Counted from the stretch's first letter, positions 51,941-61,632 are shown. The stretch: DNA of 64,000 bases from Hyphomicrobium sp. (GCF_019753045.1 NZ_JAIELN010000001.1:1-64000), one strand, 5' to 3'. Notes: generated from the letters alone by a model not told the origin. Made by a program: numbers and translations.

Positions 51941-53248
51941 TCACCGTGCAGCCCTCGCGGCGTTCGATCCGACGCTTACGGTGTCTGATTTCGACACGGG
52001 CTTGATGCGGATAGCCGTGATTTTATTGCGGCTTTTGCGCAAAATCTCAAATCTAAAGCCGTGGAAGGTGAACACCTGCCCGGGCTCCGGGATCGTCTGA
52101 GCCTCGTGTATCACGAGCCCTGCAACGGTCGTCGCCTCATCGTCGGGCAGCTCCCAATCCAAATGGCGATTGAGGTCGCGGATTGCAACGGTGCCGTCGA
52201 CGTTGACGGTTCCATCCGACTGCATGCGGATGTGGCTGTCGGGCATGTCGTGCTCGTCGGTGATCTGCCCGACGATTTCTTCGAGAATGTCTTCGAGCGT
52301 GATGAGACCTTGCACCTCGCCGTATTCATCGACGACGAGGGCCATCTGCATTTTCTTTTTCAGAAACTGATTGAGCTGGTCCTTGAGCGTCGTCGTATCG
52401 GGGACGAACCACGGCTCGGACGCCGACTTCAATATATCGAGCTTATCGGGCCGCCAGTCGGTGCGCGACAACGCCTGCAGCAGATTTTTCGTATGCAGCA
52501 CGCCGACGATATTCTCGGGCTCGTCCTTCCAGAGCGGTACGCGGGTATACTGCGAGCGTAGCACCAGATCGAGGATCTTGGCCGGCGGATCGTCGACGTC
52601 GATCGTTTCCATCTTGGTTCGGTGGACCATGATGTCAGCCACCTGCAAGTCCCGCAGGTCGAGCACGCCGCCGAGCATTTCGGCATCGCCCTTGGCGACC
52701 GTGCCTTCTTTCGCCTGAAGATCGATGGTGCCGCGAATTTCCTCGTGCGCGGCGAGGATGTTTGCCTCGTCGTCGGCCTTGCCGGGCGTCCATGCCAGAA
52801 TGCTGCGAACGACGAACTCGATCGCTTTCGTGAACGGCGTCAGCGCATAGATCAATATCTGCATGACCGGCGCCACGATGAGCGCCACGCGGTCGGCGTA
52901 GGCGAGGGCGTAGGTCTTCGGTAGGACAGCGGCGAAGATCACGATCAGGATCGTTATGATGGCGGTCGCGTAAGCAACGCCGACCTCACCATAGAGGTGC
53001 ACCGCGATGTTGGAGGCGAGGGCTGCCGCCAGAACATCGACAAGCGTGTTTCCGAGCAGAACCGTGCCGATCATCTTTTCCGGCCGTGACAGCACCTTGT
53101 TCACGAGGGCGGCGGCCGTGTTGCCGTCTTCCTCAAGGGAGTGCATTCGCGCTCGGGAGGCGGCCGTGAGCGATGTCTCGCTGCCGTTGAAGAATGCCGA
53201 CAACACAATCAGCAGAAAAATGGCTGCCAAGCTTATGACGATGGTCAT
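51941..53248 (-). CDS. CorC/HlyC-type transporter-associated membrane protein (DUF21-CBS)
   Basis: 435 residues: N-terminal DUF21/CNNM membrane domain with about four hydrophobic spans (IVISLAAIFLLIVLSAFFNGSE at the start; FNGSETSLTAASRARMHSLE is the family's opening motif), two CBS domains (about 215-335, VADIMVHRTKMETIDVDD; QMALVVDEYGEVQGLITLEDILEEIVG) and a C-terminal CorC_HlyC domain. Proteins of this type are linked to Mg/Co efflux or resistance, and several are Mg exporters; the older 'hemolysin' name is misleading. Ends 75 bases from the aroKB stop on the same strand. Confidence 0.92.
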   Translation of the reverse strand: MTIVISLAAIFLLIVLSAFFNGSETSLTAASRARMHSLEEDGNTAAALVNKVLSRPEKMIGTVLLGNTLVDVLAAALASNIAVHLYGEVGVAYATAIITILIVIFAAVLPKTYALAYADRVALIVAPVMQILIYALTPFTKAIEFVVRSILAWTPGKADDEANILAAHEEIRGTIDLQAKEGTVAKGDAEMLGGVLDLRDLQVADIMVHRTKMETIDVDDPPAKILDLVLRSQYTRVPLWKDEPENIVGVLHTKNLLQALSRTDWRPDKLDILKSASEPWFVPDTTTLKDQLNQFLKKKMQMALVVDEYGEVQGLITLEDILEEIVGQITDEHDMPDSHIRMQSDGTVNVDGTVAIRDLNRHLDWELPDDEATTVAGLVIHEAQTIPEPGQVFTFHGFRFEILRKSRNKITAIRIKPVSKSDTVSVGSNAARAAR

Positions 53249-53322
53249 GGTCGGGGTTCGCTGTTCCTGATCAGGAGAAGCAGCAGTCTAGCACATCAAT
53301 CGGTTGCGGACGCTTAATATGC

Positions 53323-55101
53323 TCAGCGATCAATTTCCCGGGCGAGGAATGCCAGCACGGTTTCCGGCGGGACATCGCGGGAAACGAAGGCTTGGCCGAT
53401 GTCGCGGACGAGAATGAACGCCAGCTTCCCGGCTTTAACTTTCTTGTCTTGTCCCATCAGCCGCAGCAGCTCTTCGGGGCTGGCCCGTCCGCCCGGAATG
53501 TCGCTGATCTTCGTCGGAAGGCCCACGGCCCTCAGATGCTTCGCGGCCCGCTCGGCGCGGCCTGCCGGACAGATCCCCAGCTCCTCGGAGAGGCGGATCG
53601 CCAGGCACATCCCGATGGCGACGCCTTCACCATGCAAGAGGCGGTCAGAATAGCCGGTCCACGCTTCGAGCGCGTGGCCGAACGTGTGGCCCAGATTGAG
53701 CAGCGCACGGTCGCCCGTTTCCGTCTCGTCGCGCGCGACGATTGCCGCTTTGGCCGCCACGCTCGTTTCGATGGCCTGCGTCAGAGCCGGTCCGTTGTTG
53801 CCGAAAACGCTCTGCCAGTTGGCCTCTAGCCAAGTAAAAAATTCCGCGTCGCCCAGCAGACCGTATTTGGCGACTTCGGCATACCCAGCGCGCATCTCGC
53901 GCGGGGGCAGCGTCGTCAAAACGGCGGTGTCGGCGAGCACGAGGTTCGGCTGGTGAAACACGCCGATGAGATTTTTGCCTTGCGGGGTGTTGATGCCCGT
54001 CTTGCCGCCGACGGAGCTATCGACCTGGGCCAGCAGCGACGTCGGAATTTGAACAAAGCGCACGCCACGGCGCAGAATGCCAGCCGCGAAACCGGCGAGA
54101 TCGCCGATGACGCCGCCGCCGAAGGGCAGAACGAGATCGCCGCGTTCGAGGCCCATCTCCAAAAGCCGTTCCGAAAGCGAAGCCAAATCGCGGAAGTTCT
54201 TCGTCGCTTCGCCGGGCTTCATGATCACGGAGCCGGCAAACATGCCCTGGCTTTTCAGGCTTTCCTCAAGCGTCGCGAGATGGTGACGGGCGACGTTTTC
54301 GTCGGTCACGACACCGCATTTGACCTCACCGAAACGCGCCTTGAGAAGCGCGCCGGTCTCGCGAAGAATCCCGCGCGCAATCAAAACATCGTAGGCGCGA
54401 TCGCCGAGTTCGACGTGCACCGTTCGAGATGGATTTGCATCCGCGGCGGAGGGCGCGGGGAACTCCGTCCCGGCCGCGAGGCGGTTTATGATTTCGGTGA
54501 CGATGACGTCATGGGGCTCGTCGCGGCTTTCAATCGTCATGTCGGCTTCAGCATATATTGGGTACCGTTCTTCAATCAGCTTTCGCATCGTGGCTTCGGG
54601 ATTGCCGTTGCGCAGGAGAGGCCGGTGATCGCGCTTCGACACACGACGCATGAGGACCGGCAGGTCCGCCCGGAGCCAAACGGAAACGGCGATGTCTTTA
54701 ATGCGCAGGCGCGTTTCCGGGTTTATGAAGGCGCCGCCTCCGGTCGCGAGCACCTGTGGCCCGTTGCCGAGCAGCCGGGCGATCACCTTGCGCTCACCGG
54801 CGCGAAAATGGGCCTCGCCATGATCTGCAAAAATCTCGTTGATAGTTTTGGCGGCGGCACGCTCGATCTCGTCGTCGGCGTCGACGAAGGGTAGATTGAG
54901 TTTGAAGGCCAGCCGTTTGCCGACCGACGACTTGCCGCAGCCCATGAGGCCGACCACGACGATCGGTCGCCCACCGACGTTCTTTTTCGCACGCTCAATC
55001 GCTTCGGCTTCGATCATCCGAGGCTCAATACCGACGGGTTCGGCCAGTTGGTTGGTTTCTGGGTTGGTTTCTGGCGGTGGTTCGCGCGGCGGGATGGTCA
55101 T
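53323..55101 (-). CDS. aroKB: Bifunctional shikimate kinase / 3-dehydroquinate synthase (AroK-AroB fusion)
   Basis: 592 residues joining two shikimate-pathway enzymes that act at steps 5 and 2. Residues ~40-210 are shikimate kinase: P-loop GLMGCGKSSVGKRLA, FVDADDEIE, FRAGERKVI, VLATGGGAF, RDHRPLL. Residues ~235-590 are 3-dehydroquinate synthase: NAD-binding GGVIGDLAGFAAG, TSLLAQVDSSVGGKTGIN, EVAKYGL and the zinc ligands in LNLGHTFGHALEAW and LLHGEGVAIGM. Separate adjacent aroK and aroB genes are usual in alphaproteobacteria; the linker of about 25 residues between domains shows a genuine in-frame fusion. ATG 55101 is chosen since the first 39 codons of the longer frame (to 55218) look non-coding. 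Confidence 0.93.
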   Translation of the reverse strand: MTIPPREPPPETNPETNQLAEPVGIEPRMIEAEAIERAKKNVGGRPIVVVGLMGCGKSSVGKRLAFKLNLPFVDADDEIERAAAKTINEIFADHGEAHFRAGERKVIARLLGNGPQVLATGGGAFINPETRLRIKDIAVSVWLRADLPVLMRRVSKRDHRPLLRNGNPEATMRKLIEERYPIYAEADMTIESRDEPHDVIVTEIINRLAAGTEFPAPSAADANPSRTVHVELGDRAYDVLIARGILRETGALLKARFGEVKCGVVTDENVARHHLATLEESLKSQGMFAGSVIMKPGEATKNFRDLASLSERLLEMGLERGDLVLPFGGGVIGDLAGFAAGILRRGVRFVQIPTSLLAQVDSSVGGKTGINTPQGKNLIGVFHQPNLVLADTAVLTTLPPREMRAGYAEVAKYGLLGDAEFFTWLEANWQSVFGNNGPALTQAIETSVAAKAAIVARDETETGDRALLNLGHTFGHALEAWTGYSDRLLHGEGVAIGMCLAIRLSEELGICPAGRAERAAKHLRAVGLPTKISDIPGGRASPEELLRLMGQDKKVKAGKLAFILVRDIGQAFVSRDVPPETVLAFLAREIDR

Positions 55102-55278
55102 TTCGGCGCCGTCATGCCACGAACCAAAAACGTTCGCAAATTGGAAACTCACTCGAAAGCCACAGCGAACCCAAACCTTCTTGCCGATCCACGGAGGGAC
55201 TCTTCGGCAAAATACCATATTGAGTCATAATCGCGCCCACAAAGATGTTCACCTAACGGCCGGGACGGGACACAGAAA

Positions 55279-55422
55279 ATGCCGAGCCTTTTCCGGCTTT
55301 TATTCGTACTTTGCGCGCTGACAGCGTTGGTTCTGGGCGGCCTTTACGTGCTGGCGACCCGGTTTGAGCCGGAGCAGCAGACGATCAGCAAGCCCGTGCA
55401 AAATATCAAAATCCGGCGGTGA
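55279..55422 (+). CDS. 47-residue single-pass membrane protein
   Basis: Frame from ATG 55279 to TGA 55422: MPSLFRLLFVLCALTALVLG..., with one hydrophobic helix (about residues 4-25) and a short polar tail rich in Gln and basic residues ending IKIRR. The next gene starts immediately after the stop (TGAATG), so the two are translationally coupled, which supports this as a real gene despite its size. Tiny membrane proteins at this place before xerD recur in related genomes and are sometimes mislabelled as histidine kinases; no function is known. Confidence 0.7.
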   Translation: MPSLFRLLFVLCALTALVLGGLYVLATRFEPEQQTISKPVQNIKIRR

Positions 55423-57324
55423 ATGACGATGGTGTATACGCACCGAAGACTGATAGCGGCAGCCAAGTGCCTCCTGGTGCTTCCGCTGCTTCCCCTCGGC
55501 GCCGCTGCCGCATCGGTTTCAGCTTCCGCGCAGGACGCGCCCGCCGCACCTTCTGCCGCACCCGCAAAAAAGAAGAAAGCTGATCGGAACGACGCTTATT
55601 CGCCACCCGCTGAACAGCGCACCTATCTGCAGCCATTGGGCGCCCCAGCGGGAAGCCCCGGCGGCGGCGGCAGTACGTGGGGGCAGCCGAACCCGGATAG
55701 CGTCCAGCCGGATCCCGGTCGGGGCGGCCAATCCGGTCAGCAGAACGGCGTTGTCCGCGGGGCTATTCTGCCCGGCGTCGAAAAGGACGATCTTGCGCCC
55801 GTCATGTCTGAAGACGGCTCCGGGTTGCCTTACGAACTGTGGGGCGGCATGGACGTCGCCGCACTCGAGAAGCTCATCAGCACGATCGAGATCCCGCCCA
55901 GATCGCCGGTACTGCACGACCTTTGGAAGCGGCTAATCACTTCGCCGTCGCCCGGCACGACGAACGCGAATTTCGCAGCATTGCGGCTCGAAGCGCTTTA
56001 CCGCTCGGGATTGGCGCGGGAAGCCGCCGCCGAAATCGCGAAACAAGGCGGCAACGACAGCCCGCTACTCGTTACGCTTCAGGCTCGCAACGAGCTTGCC
56101 TCCGGGCACTCGGACAAAGCCTGCGAACTCGTCGCCAAGTCGGCGACGCTCAAGGGCAACATCCCAGCGCGGCTCAAGGGGCAGTCGATCCTGATGGCGG
56201 GTTATTGCTCGGCCATCCAGGATGACAAATCCTCCGCGGGCCTTGCCGCAGATCTGGCGCGCGAGGAAGGCGTCGAGACGTCTCCCGGCCTCGAGGCGCT
56301 GGATGCTCTCGCAATCAATTCCAAGCCTCGCTATTCGCCGGTCAAACAGATAACCCTCCTCGACTACCGGATTGCCGAACGGGTAGGGGGGCTTCCTCAC
56401 AAAACGGTTTTGGAGAAGGGCGAACCGGCGTTGCTCGTCTCGCTCGCGAGCGATCATTCGACGCCGGCCGATCTCGGAATGCCATCGACGGAGGCGGCCG
56501 CGCGATTGAATGCGCTCACTCCGGAGCAACTTGCGGGCATCTATCGCGTCAACGCCGAACAGGTGCCCGCGGATGATCTTCTGGCCGGCCGCGGACCGCA
56601 AGGCGCTAGCCGCCGCGCGGCCCTCTTCAGGGCTGCCGAAGACGAACGCACGCCGATGCGCAAGGCGCGACTTATCCGGACCTTCCTCGATGATGCCAAG
56701 CATGAAGGCCTCGGCATGATCGGCGCCCAGATGATTGCGCCAACCACTGCACAGCTCCGGCCGGCTCCCGAAATCGTCTGGTTTGCCGAAACAGGCGTCG
56801 AGATCGGCTTGGCGTCGGGAAAATTCAACATGGCTCGCGATTGGATTGCCGTTGCCGATCAAGGCGGCGGTCCGGGCCTCGGACATTGGCGCGCCTTGAT
56901 CGATATCGCCGACGCCAAGGAACCTGACCGGGGCCGAAGCTTTGCCGCGCTCGAAACTTATGCCGCGAATGGCCGCTTTCCGTCGGCCGCGCTCTATCGC
57001 CTGACGACGGTCCTCGAAGCGCTCGACTATCTGGTGCCTATTCCGCTCTGGGATGCCGCGAACAGGACACCGCAGCCGACGTCCGGATATCTGCCGGAAA
57101 CCGGCGTTTTGACAGAATTGCAGGTGGCATCGAAAAAGCAGGAATTCGGGCACACCGTTCTGCTCGTCATGAAGGCGCTTGGGCCGAACGGGGCGCAGGA
57201 TGCAAATCTTATCGCGCTCGGCGACAGCATTCGGGCGTTGAAGCGCGCCGGTCTCGAAGCCGACGCGCGGAGGCTCGGCCTCGAAGCGCTGCTCCCTTCG
57301 TGGCCGCGCACGGAAACGAATTGA
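55423..57324 (+). CDS. Large exported protein of unknown function upstream of xerD
   Basis: 633 residues. Signal peptide (AAKCLLVLPLLPLGAAAASVSASA), then a Pro/Gly/Lys-rich segment to ~110, then a long alpha-helical, Ala/Leu-rich body of helical hairpins (for example ARLNALTPEQLAGIYRVNAEQ; FNMARDWIAVADQGGG; SAALYRLTTVLEALDYLV). The helical pairs suggest a TPR/SEL-like solenoid, but I recognise no named domain. It may begin at the second ATG (55429). Tightly coupled with the 47-residue membrane protein before it (TGAATG) and with xerD 8 bases after it. Predicted periplasmic. Confidence 0.78.
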   Translation: MTMVYTHRRLIAAAKCLLVLPLLPLGAAAASVSASAQDAPAAPSAAPAKKKKADRNDAYSPPAEQRTYLQPLGAPAGSPGGGGSTWGQPNPDSVQPDPGRGGQSGQQNGVVRGAILPGVEKDDLAPVMSEDGSGLPYELWGGMDVAALEKLISTIEIPPRSPVLHDLWKRLITSPSPGTTNANFAALRLEALYRSGLAREAAAEIAKQGGNDSPLLVTLQARNELASGHSDKACELVAKSATLKGNIPARLKGQSILMAGYCSAIQDDKSSAGLAADLAREEGVETSPGLEALDALAINSKPRYSPVKQITLLDYRIAERVGGLPHKTVLEKGEPALLVSLASDHSTPADLGMPSTEAAARLNALTPEQLAGIYRVNAEQVPADDLLAGRGPQGASRRAALFRAAEDERTPMRKARLIRTFLDDAKHEGLGMIGAQMIAPTTAQLRPAPEIVWFAETGVEIGLASGKFNMARDWIAVADQGGGPGLGHWRALIDIADAKEPDRGRSFAALETYAANGRFPSAALYRLTTVLEALDYLVPIPLWDAANRTPQPTSGYLPETGVLTELQVASKKQEFGHTVLLVMKALGPNGAQDANLIALGDSIRALKRAGLEADARRLGLEALLPSWPRTETN

Positions 57325-57331
57325 GGGCTCG

Positions 57332-58264
57332 ATGACGCGTGTCGCGGAACGCGATAGCCACCTCACGGACTTTCTTGCGATGCTCTCGGCCGAGCGGGGC
57401 GCCTCGGCGAATACCATCGAAGCCTACACGGCGGACCTCGAAAACTTTCTTGGCTTCCTGTCGGAGAAAGGAATCGCGCCGGCGGACGCCAAATCAACCG
57501 ATGTGCAGGCCTATCTCGGATTTCTCGCGAGCGAGGGGCAAGCACCGACGTCACGCGCGCGACGGCTCTCGGCGATCAAGCAGTACTATCGTTTTCTACT
57601 TGCCGAAGACTTGATTGCGCTCGATCCGACGTCCGGCCTCCAGGGGCCGAAGAAGCAGCGCGCTCTACCGAAAGTTCTGAGCATCGCCGAAGTCGACCGG
57701 CTGCTGGACGTTTCCCAGCAGCAATGCGAGGGCCAGGACGGGCGCGCACTCTTTCGCGCCTTGCGGTTTCACTGTCTCCTCGAAGTTCTCTATGCGACAG
57801 GCATGCGCGTTTCCGAACTCGTCGGGCTGCCGCGCAGCGTTCTCAGAGGCGATCAGCGCGTTCTCACCATCAAGGGCAAAGGCGGCCGTGAGCGGCTCGT
57901 TCCGCTCAACGCGACAGCGCGTTCGGCGCTCGACGCGTTTGTCGACGTTTCGGCGCGGCTCGATAATTCGGAGTGGCTATTTCCGTCGAAATCGGCGCTT
58001 GGCCACGTGACGCGGCAAGGTTTCGCGCAGGATCTCAAAAGCGTCGCGGAAGCGGCGGGAATTGCGCCGGAACGCGTGTCACCTCACGTGCTCCGCCATG
58101 CCTTCGCAAGTCATTTACTCGATCGCGGCGCGGACCTCCGAGCCGTGCAACAGCTTCTTGGCCATGCTGACATTTCTACGACAGAGATTTATACGCATGT
58201 GCTGCAGGAGCGGCTGAAGGCACTCGTCAACGCACATCACCCGCTCGCCAAAAAAGAGACCTAG
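57332..58264 (+). CDS. xerD: Tyrosine recombinase XerD
   Basis: 310 residues. N-terminal SAM-like core-binding domain (about 8-95, FLAMLSAERGASANTIEAYTADLENFLGFL), then the catalytic domain with the active-site set Arg (YATGMRVSELVGL), Lys (KGKGGRERLVPL), His-x-x-Arg (HVLRHAFASHLL), His (LLGHADISTTEIYTHV) and the nucleophile Tyr in the last motif. Length and lack of a transposon context fit the housekeeping recombinase that, with XerC, resolves chromosome dimers at dif. ATG 57332 has GAGGG upstream. Confidence 0.93.
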   Translation: MTRVAERDSHLTDFLAMLSAERGASANTIEAYTADLENFLGFLSEKGIAPADAKSTDVQAYLGFLASEGQAPTSRARRLSAIKQYYRFLLAEDLIALDPTSGLQGPKKQRALPKVLSIAEVDRLLDVSQQQCEGQDGRALFRALRFHCLLEVLYATGMRVSELVGLPRSVLRGDQRVLTIKGKGGRERLVPLNATARSALDAFVDVSARLDNSEWLFPSKSALGHVTRQGFAQDLKSVAEAAGIAPERVSPHVLRHAFASHLLDRGADLRAVQQLLGHADISTTEIYTHVLQERLKALVNAHHPLAKKET

Positions 58265-58320
58265 ACAGACGCCGGAGATCCTTCGGGATGGCGGCGCGTT
58301 CAACACAAGGGGAAACGCCA

Positions 58321-58980
58321 ATGAGCCGCCTTTACGGAGACGTCCATCGCGCCATGCAAATGGCTTTCGATACGCGAGCGATGGCAGACCGGGTCGAGGC
58401 GGTTGCCCTCAAGCCGGAGATCGACGAGACTGCGAAGGCTTTCATCGAAAGCCGCGACATGTTCTTCCTGACGACGATCGACGATCGTGGCCGTCCGACG
58501 GTCTCTTACAAAGGCGGAACTCCCGGCTTCATCAAGGTGCTCGATGCCAACACGCTCCTGTTTCCGAGCTACGACGGCAACGGGATGTACCTGTCGATGG
58601 GCAATATCTCGGGCAACCCGGAGATCGGCATGCTGTTCATCGACTTCGAGAAGCCGTTTCGCTTGCGGGCGCAGGGCCGTGCCGAGCTCATCGTGAGCGG
58701 GCCCGAGCTCGACGGCTTCAAAGAGGCCGAAATGGTGGTGAAGGTGAGTATTCACGAAGTCTGGATGAATTGTCCGCGATATGTTCACCGTCACGCGAAG
58801 GTCGAAGCTTCGCGTTATGCGCCGGGCGTCGAAACCGAAACGCCATTTTGCGAGTGGAAGCGCATCGACGCGATGCAAGATGTGCTGCGTCCGTACGAGC
58901 GGTCCAAGGTCGAAGAACTCGGAACAACAACCATCGATGAGTGGATGGGTAAAGTCATGACCGGCGACAAAGGCGCCTGA
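58321..58980 (+). CDS. Pyridoxamine 5'-phosphate oxidase-fold protein
   Basis: 219 residues. Split-barrel flavin-binding fold: AKAFIESRDMFFLTTIDDRGRPTVSYKGG, LLFPSYDGNGMYLSMGNISGNPEIGMLFIDF, and a C-terminal region with MNCPRYVHRHA and CEWKRIDAMQDVLRP. It belongs to the PNPOx-like group of general stress or unknown function rather than PdxH, whose C-terminal signature is missing. ATG 58321 follows AAGGGGAAACGCC; an upstream ATG at 58288 in frame is less well placed. The stop overlaps the start of the transporter gene (TGATG). Confidence 0.85.
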   Translation: MSRLYGDVHRAMQMAFDTRAMADRVEAVALKPEIDETAKAFIESRDMFFLTTIDDRGRPTVSYKGGTPGFIKVLDANTLLFPSYDGNGMYLSMGNISGNPEIGMLFIDFEKPFRLRAQGRAELIVSGPELDGFKEAEMVVKVSIHEVWMNCPRYVHRHAKVEASRYAPGVETETPFCEWKRIDAMQDVLRPYERSKVEELGTTTIDEWMGKVMTGDKGA

Positions 58981-60527
58981 TGCCTTCGCGCAAGGGCGAA
59001 CAAATTTCTGCCAACGGAGGGGCGGCTTCGGTCGTAGCGGAGCCGCACGGCTCGTGGCTCGGCCTCGGGCTAGGCCTCTCATCGCACCCGCGCGGGCTTT
59101 CGGCACTCTACTTCACCGAGCTTTGGGAGCGCTTTTCGTATTACGGAATGCGGGCGCTCTTGGTTCTGTTCATGGTGGCTCCCATCACCGAGGGCGGCCT
59201 CGGCTTCGCGACACCCAACGCCGGCAGCATCTATGGCACCTACGCGATGGCGGTCTATCTCTTGGCCCTTCCCGGTGGCTTCATCGCGGACCGGCTTCTG
59301 GGTGCAAAGCGGAGCGTGCTCTTCGGAGGGGCGTCGATCGCCTGCGGGCACTACGCCCTGGCGTGGCCCTCGCCTTCGACGTTCTATCTCGGCCTCGCGC
59401 TGATCGCGATCGGCACGGGTCTTTTCAAGCCGAACATCTCAGCTCTTGTCGGCGGCCTTTATTCAAAGGACGACACGCGGCGCGACGCCGGTTTCTCGCT
59501 CTTTTACATGGGCATCAACATCGGAGCGTTTTTGGCGCCGCTGGTGACGGGTTTTCTCGCGCAGAGCAGCATCTTCAAGGGCTGGCTCGCCGCGGCCGGA
59601 TTCGATCCCCGAATGAGCTGGCACTGGGGCTTCGGCGCGGCTGGCGTCGGCATGACGATATCGATGGTGCTCTTCTATCTGAACAGGCACGAGCTCAGAG
59701 ATCCCGATGTCGCGAGCCCCGATTCGACGTCGTCGGTTGTCCGTCAGGGAATTCTTGTCAGCGTCGGATCGCTGGCTCTTCTCGCGATTGCACTGCTCTC
59801 CGACGTCGACGGCTTCCACTGGCTGCGTTGGCTCTTCGTCGTGCTGCCGCTCCTCGGCATCGCTTACGGCGCGACGCGCCACGACCCGGATGCGCGCCGC
59901 ATGGCGGCTGTCGGCGTCTTCTTCATCGCCGCCATGATTTTCTGGGCGGTCTTCGAACAGGCCGGCACCACTCTGTCGCTTTTCGCCGACGCGCTGACGC
60001 GCAACGAAGTCTTGGGGTTCTCTTTCCCGTCGTCGTGGTTCCAATCGGCCAATCCCATCTTCGTCATACTGCTGGCGCCGATCGTCGCGGCGCTATGGAT
60101 AAAGCTCGGAAAGCTGCAGCCGTCTTCGCCCGTCAAGTTCGGCCTCGGCCTGGTGTTCCTCGCGGGGGCGTTTCTCCTGATGGTTCCAGCCGCCACCTAC
60201 GCGGCAGACGGTCGTGTCTCGCCGTTTTGGCTGCTCGGACTCTACCTTCTATTCACCATCGGCGAGCTGATGCTGAGCCCGGTTGGGCTTTCGACGATGA
60301 CCCGCATTGCGCCGCCCAGAATGTCGGGCCAAGTGCTGGGGATCTGGTTCCTCGCAACCGCGTTCGGGAACAAGCTCGCCGGGGACATCGGAGGCGCCTT
60401 CACCGCGAGCGATCCGGACGCACTGGCGCTCTCGTTCCTGGCGCAAGCCGGGCTGGTTGCCGTCGCGGCGGCGCTCATGTTCGCGATCGCGCCAACGGTG
60501 CGGCGGCTTTCGGAGGGCGAAAGTTAA
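58980..60527 (+). CDS. Proton-dependent oligopeptide transporter (POT/PTR2 family)
   Basis: 515 residues with about 12-14 hydrophobic spans, a major-facilitator peptide:H+ symporter in the inner membrane. The POT signature is visible at the start (LYFTELWERFSYYGMRALLVLF, with the E-x-x-E-R-F motif for proton coupling) and later (NPIFVILLAPIVAALW; the FSLFYMGINIGAFLAPL-type motif reads GFSLFYMGINIGAFLAPL). Imports di- and tripeptides. Its ATG overlaps the stop of the PNPOx-fold gene by one base, so translation is coupled. Confidence 0.93.
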   Translation: MPSRKGEQISANGGAASVVAEPHGSWLGLGLGLSSHPRGLSALYFTELWERFSYYGMRALLVLFMVAPITEGGLGFATPNAGSIYGTYAMAVYLLALPGGFIADRLLGAKRSVLFGGASIACGHYALAWPSPSTFYLGLALIAIGTGLFKPNISALVGGLYSKDDTRRDAGFSLFYMGINIGAFLAPLVTGFLAQSSIFKGWLAAAGFDPRMSWHWGFGAAGVGMTISMVLFYLNRHELRDPDVASPDSTSSVVRQGILVSVGSLALLAIALLSDVDGFHWLRWLFVVLPLLGIAYGATRHDPDARRMAAVGVFFIAAMIFWAVFEQAGTTLSLFADALTRNEVLGFSFPSSWFQSANPIFVILLAPIVAALWIKLGKLQPSSPVKFGLGLVFLAGAFLLMVPAATYAADGRVSPFWLLGLYLLFTIGELMLSPVGLSTMTRIAPPRMSGQVLGIWFLATAFGNKLAGDIGGAFTASDPDALALSFLAQAGLVAVAAALMFAIAPTVRRLSEGES

Positions 60528-60666
60528 ACAATCTCAGAGCCCGGCGGACCAGAACTGGGTGCCGTACGGCTTGACGCCTTGACACCCGCGGCCAGCCGTG
60601 GCGAATGTCGCGCGTGAAAAAAGCGCTTGCCGCACGCTTCAGTTGCACAGCAGAAAGCCAAGTTCC

Positions 60667-61632
60667 GTGAACGCTACGACCGCATTGCGTACCTACCTCG
60701 ACTTCGAAAAGCCGATCCTCGAGCTTGAGAACAAAGTTGCCGAGCTCAAGGCCATGCAGACCGAAGGCAAGGGTCCGCACATCGCTGACGAGATCACCAA
60801 GCTCGAGCAGAAGGCGAAGGCCGCTCTGGCGGATACCTATGCCAAGCTCACGCCCTGGCAGAAGACGCTGGTTGCGCGGCATCCGGAACGGCCGCACGCG
60901 CTCGACTTCATCGGTGGCCTCATCGAGGAATTCACGCCGCTCGCGGGCGACCGGTATTTCGCCGAGGATGAAGCCATCGTCGGCGGCATCGGCAAGTTCC
61001 GAAACAGATCAGTCGTCGTTCTCGGACACGAGAAGGGCGCCGATACCGAGCAGCGCATCAAACACAATTTCGGCATGGCGCGCCCGGAAGGCTACCGCAA
61101 GGCCGTGCGGCTGATGGAACTCGCCGAACGCTTCAATTTGCCGATCATCACGTTCGTCGACACACCCGGCGCCTATCCGGGCATCGGGGCGGAGGAACGC
61201 GGACAAGCAGAAGCCATCGCGCGGTCGACGGAATGCTGCCTGCGACTTGGCGTTCCGATTGTCACCGTGATCGTCGGCGAAGGCGGTTCGGGCGGTGCGA
61301 TCGCCATTGCGACGGCCAACCGGATTCTTATGCTCGAGCACGCCATTTATTCGGTCATCTCACCCGAAGGCGCCGCATCGATCATCTGGCGCGACAGCAA
61401 CAAGAAAGAAGAAGCCGCGACCAACATGAAGATCACGGCGCAGGACCTCGATCAGCTCGGGGTCATCGACGCGATCGTGAAGGAACCGACGGGCGGCGCG
61501 CATCGCGACCGCGAATCAGTAATTATCGCGACCGGTAACGCGATTGCCCGAATGCTTTCGGAGTTCGACGGCAAATCGGCCGAAGATATTCGGGCTCAGC
61601 GTCACGAGCGGTTTTTGTCGATAGGGCGCTAG
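60667..61632 (+). CDS. accA: Acetyl-CoA carboxylase carboxyltransferase subunit alpha
   Basis: 321 residues, close to E. coli AccA. Start at GTG 60667, giving the usual N-terminus (NATTALRTYLDFEKPILELE); the frame is open 69 bases upstream. Conserved carboxyltransferase segments are IGHEKG-like VVLGHEKGADTEQRI, FGMARPEGYRKA, FVDTPGAYPGIGAEERGQ, GEGGSGGAIAI and SVISPEGAASIIWRD. It transfers CO2 from biotin on AccB to acetyl-CoA to form malonyl-CoA for fatty acid synthesis; accD is elsewhere. Separate transcription from the transporter is likely (139-base gap). Confidence 0.96.
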   Translation: MNATTALRTYLDFEKPILELENKVAELKAMQTEGKGPHIADEITKLEQKAKAALADTYAKLTPWQKTLVARHPERPHALDFIGGLIEEFTPLAGDRYFAEDEAIVGGIGKFRNRSVVVLGHEKGADTEQRIKHNFGMARPEGYRKAVRLMELAERFNLPIITFVDTPGAYPGIGAEERGQAEAIARSTECCLRLGVPIVTVIVGEGGSGGAIAIATANRILMLEHAIYSVISPEGAASIIWRDSNKKEEAATNMKITAQDLDQLGVIDAIVKEPTGGAHRDRESVIIATGNAIARMLSEFDGKSAEDIRAQRHERFLSIGR

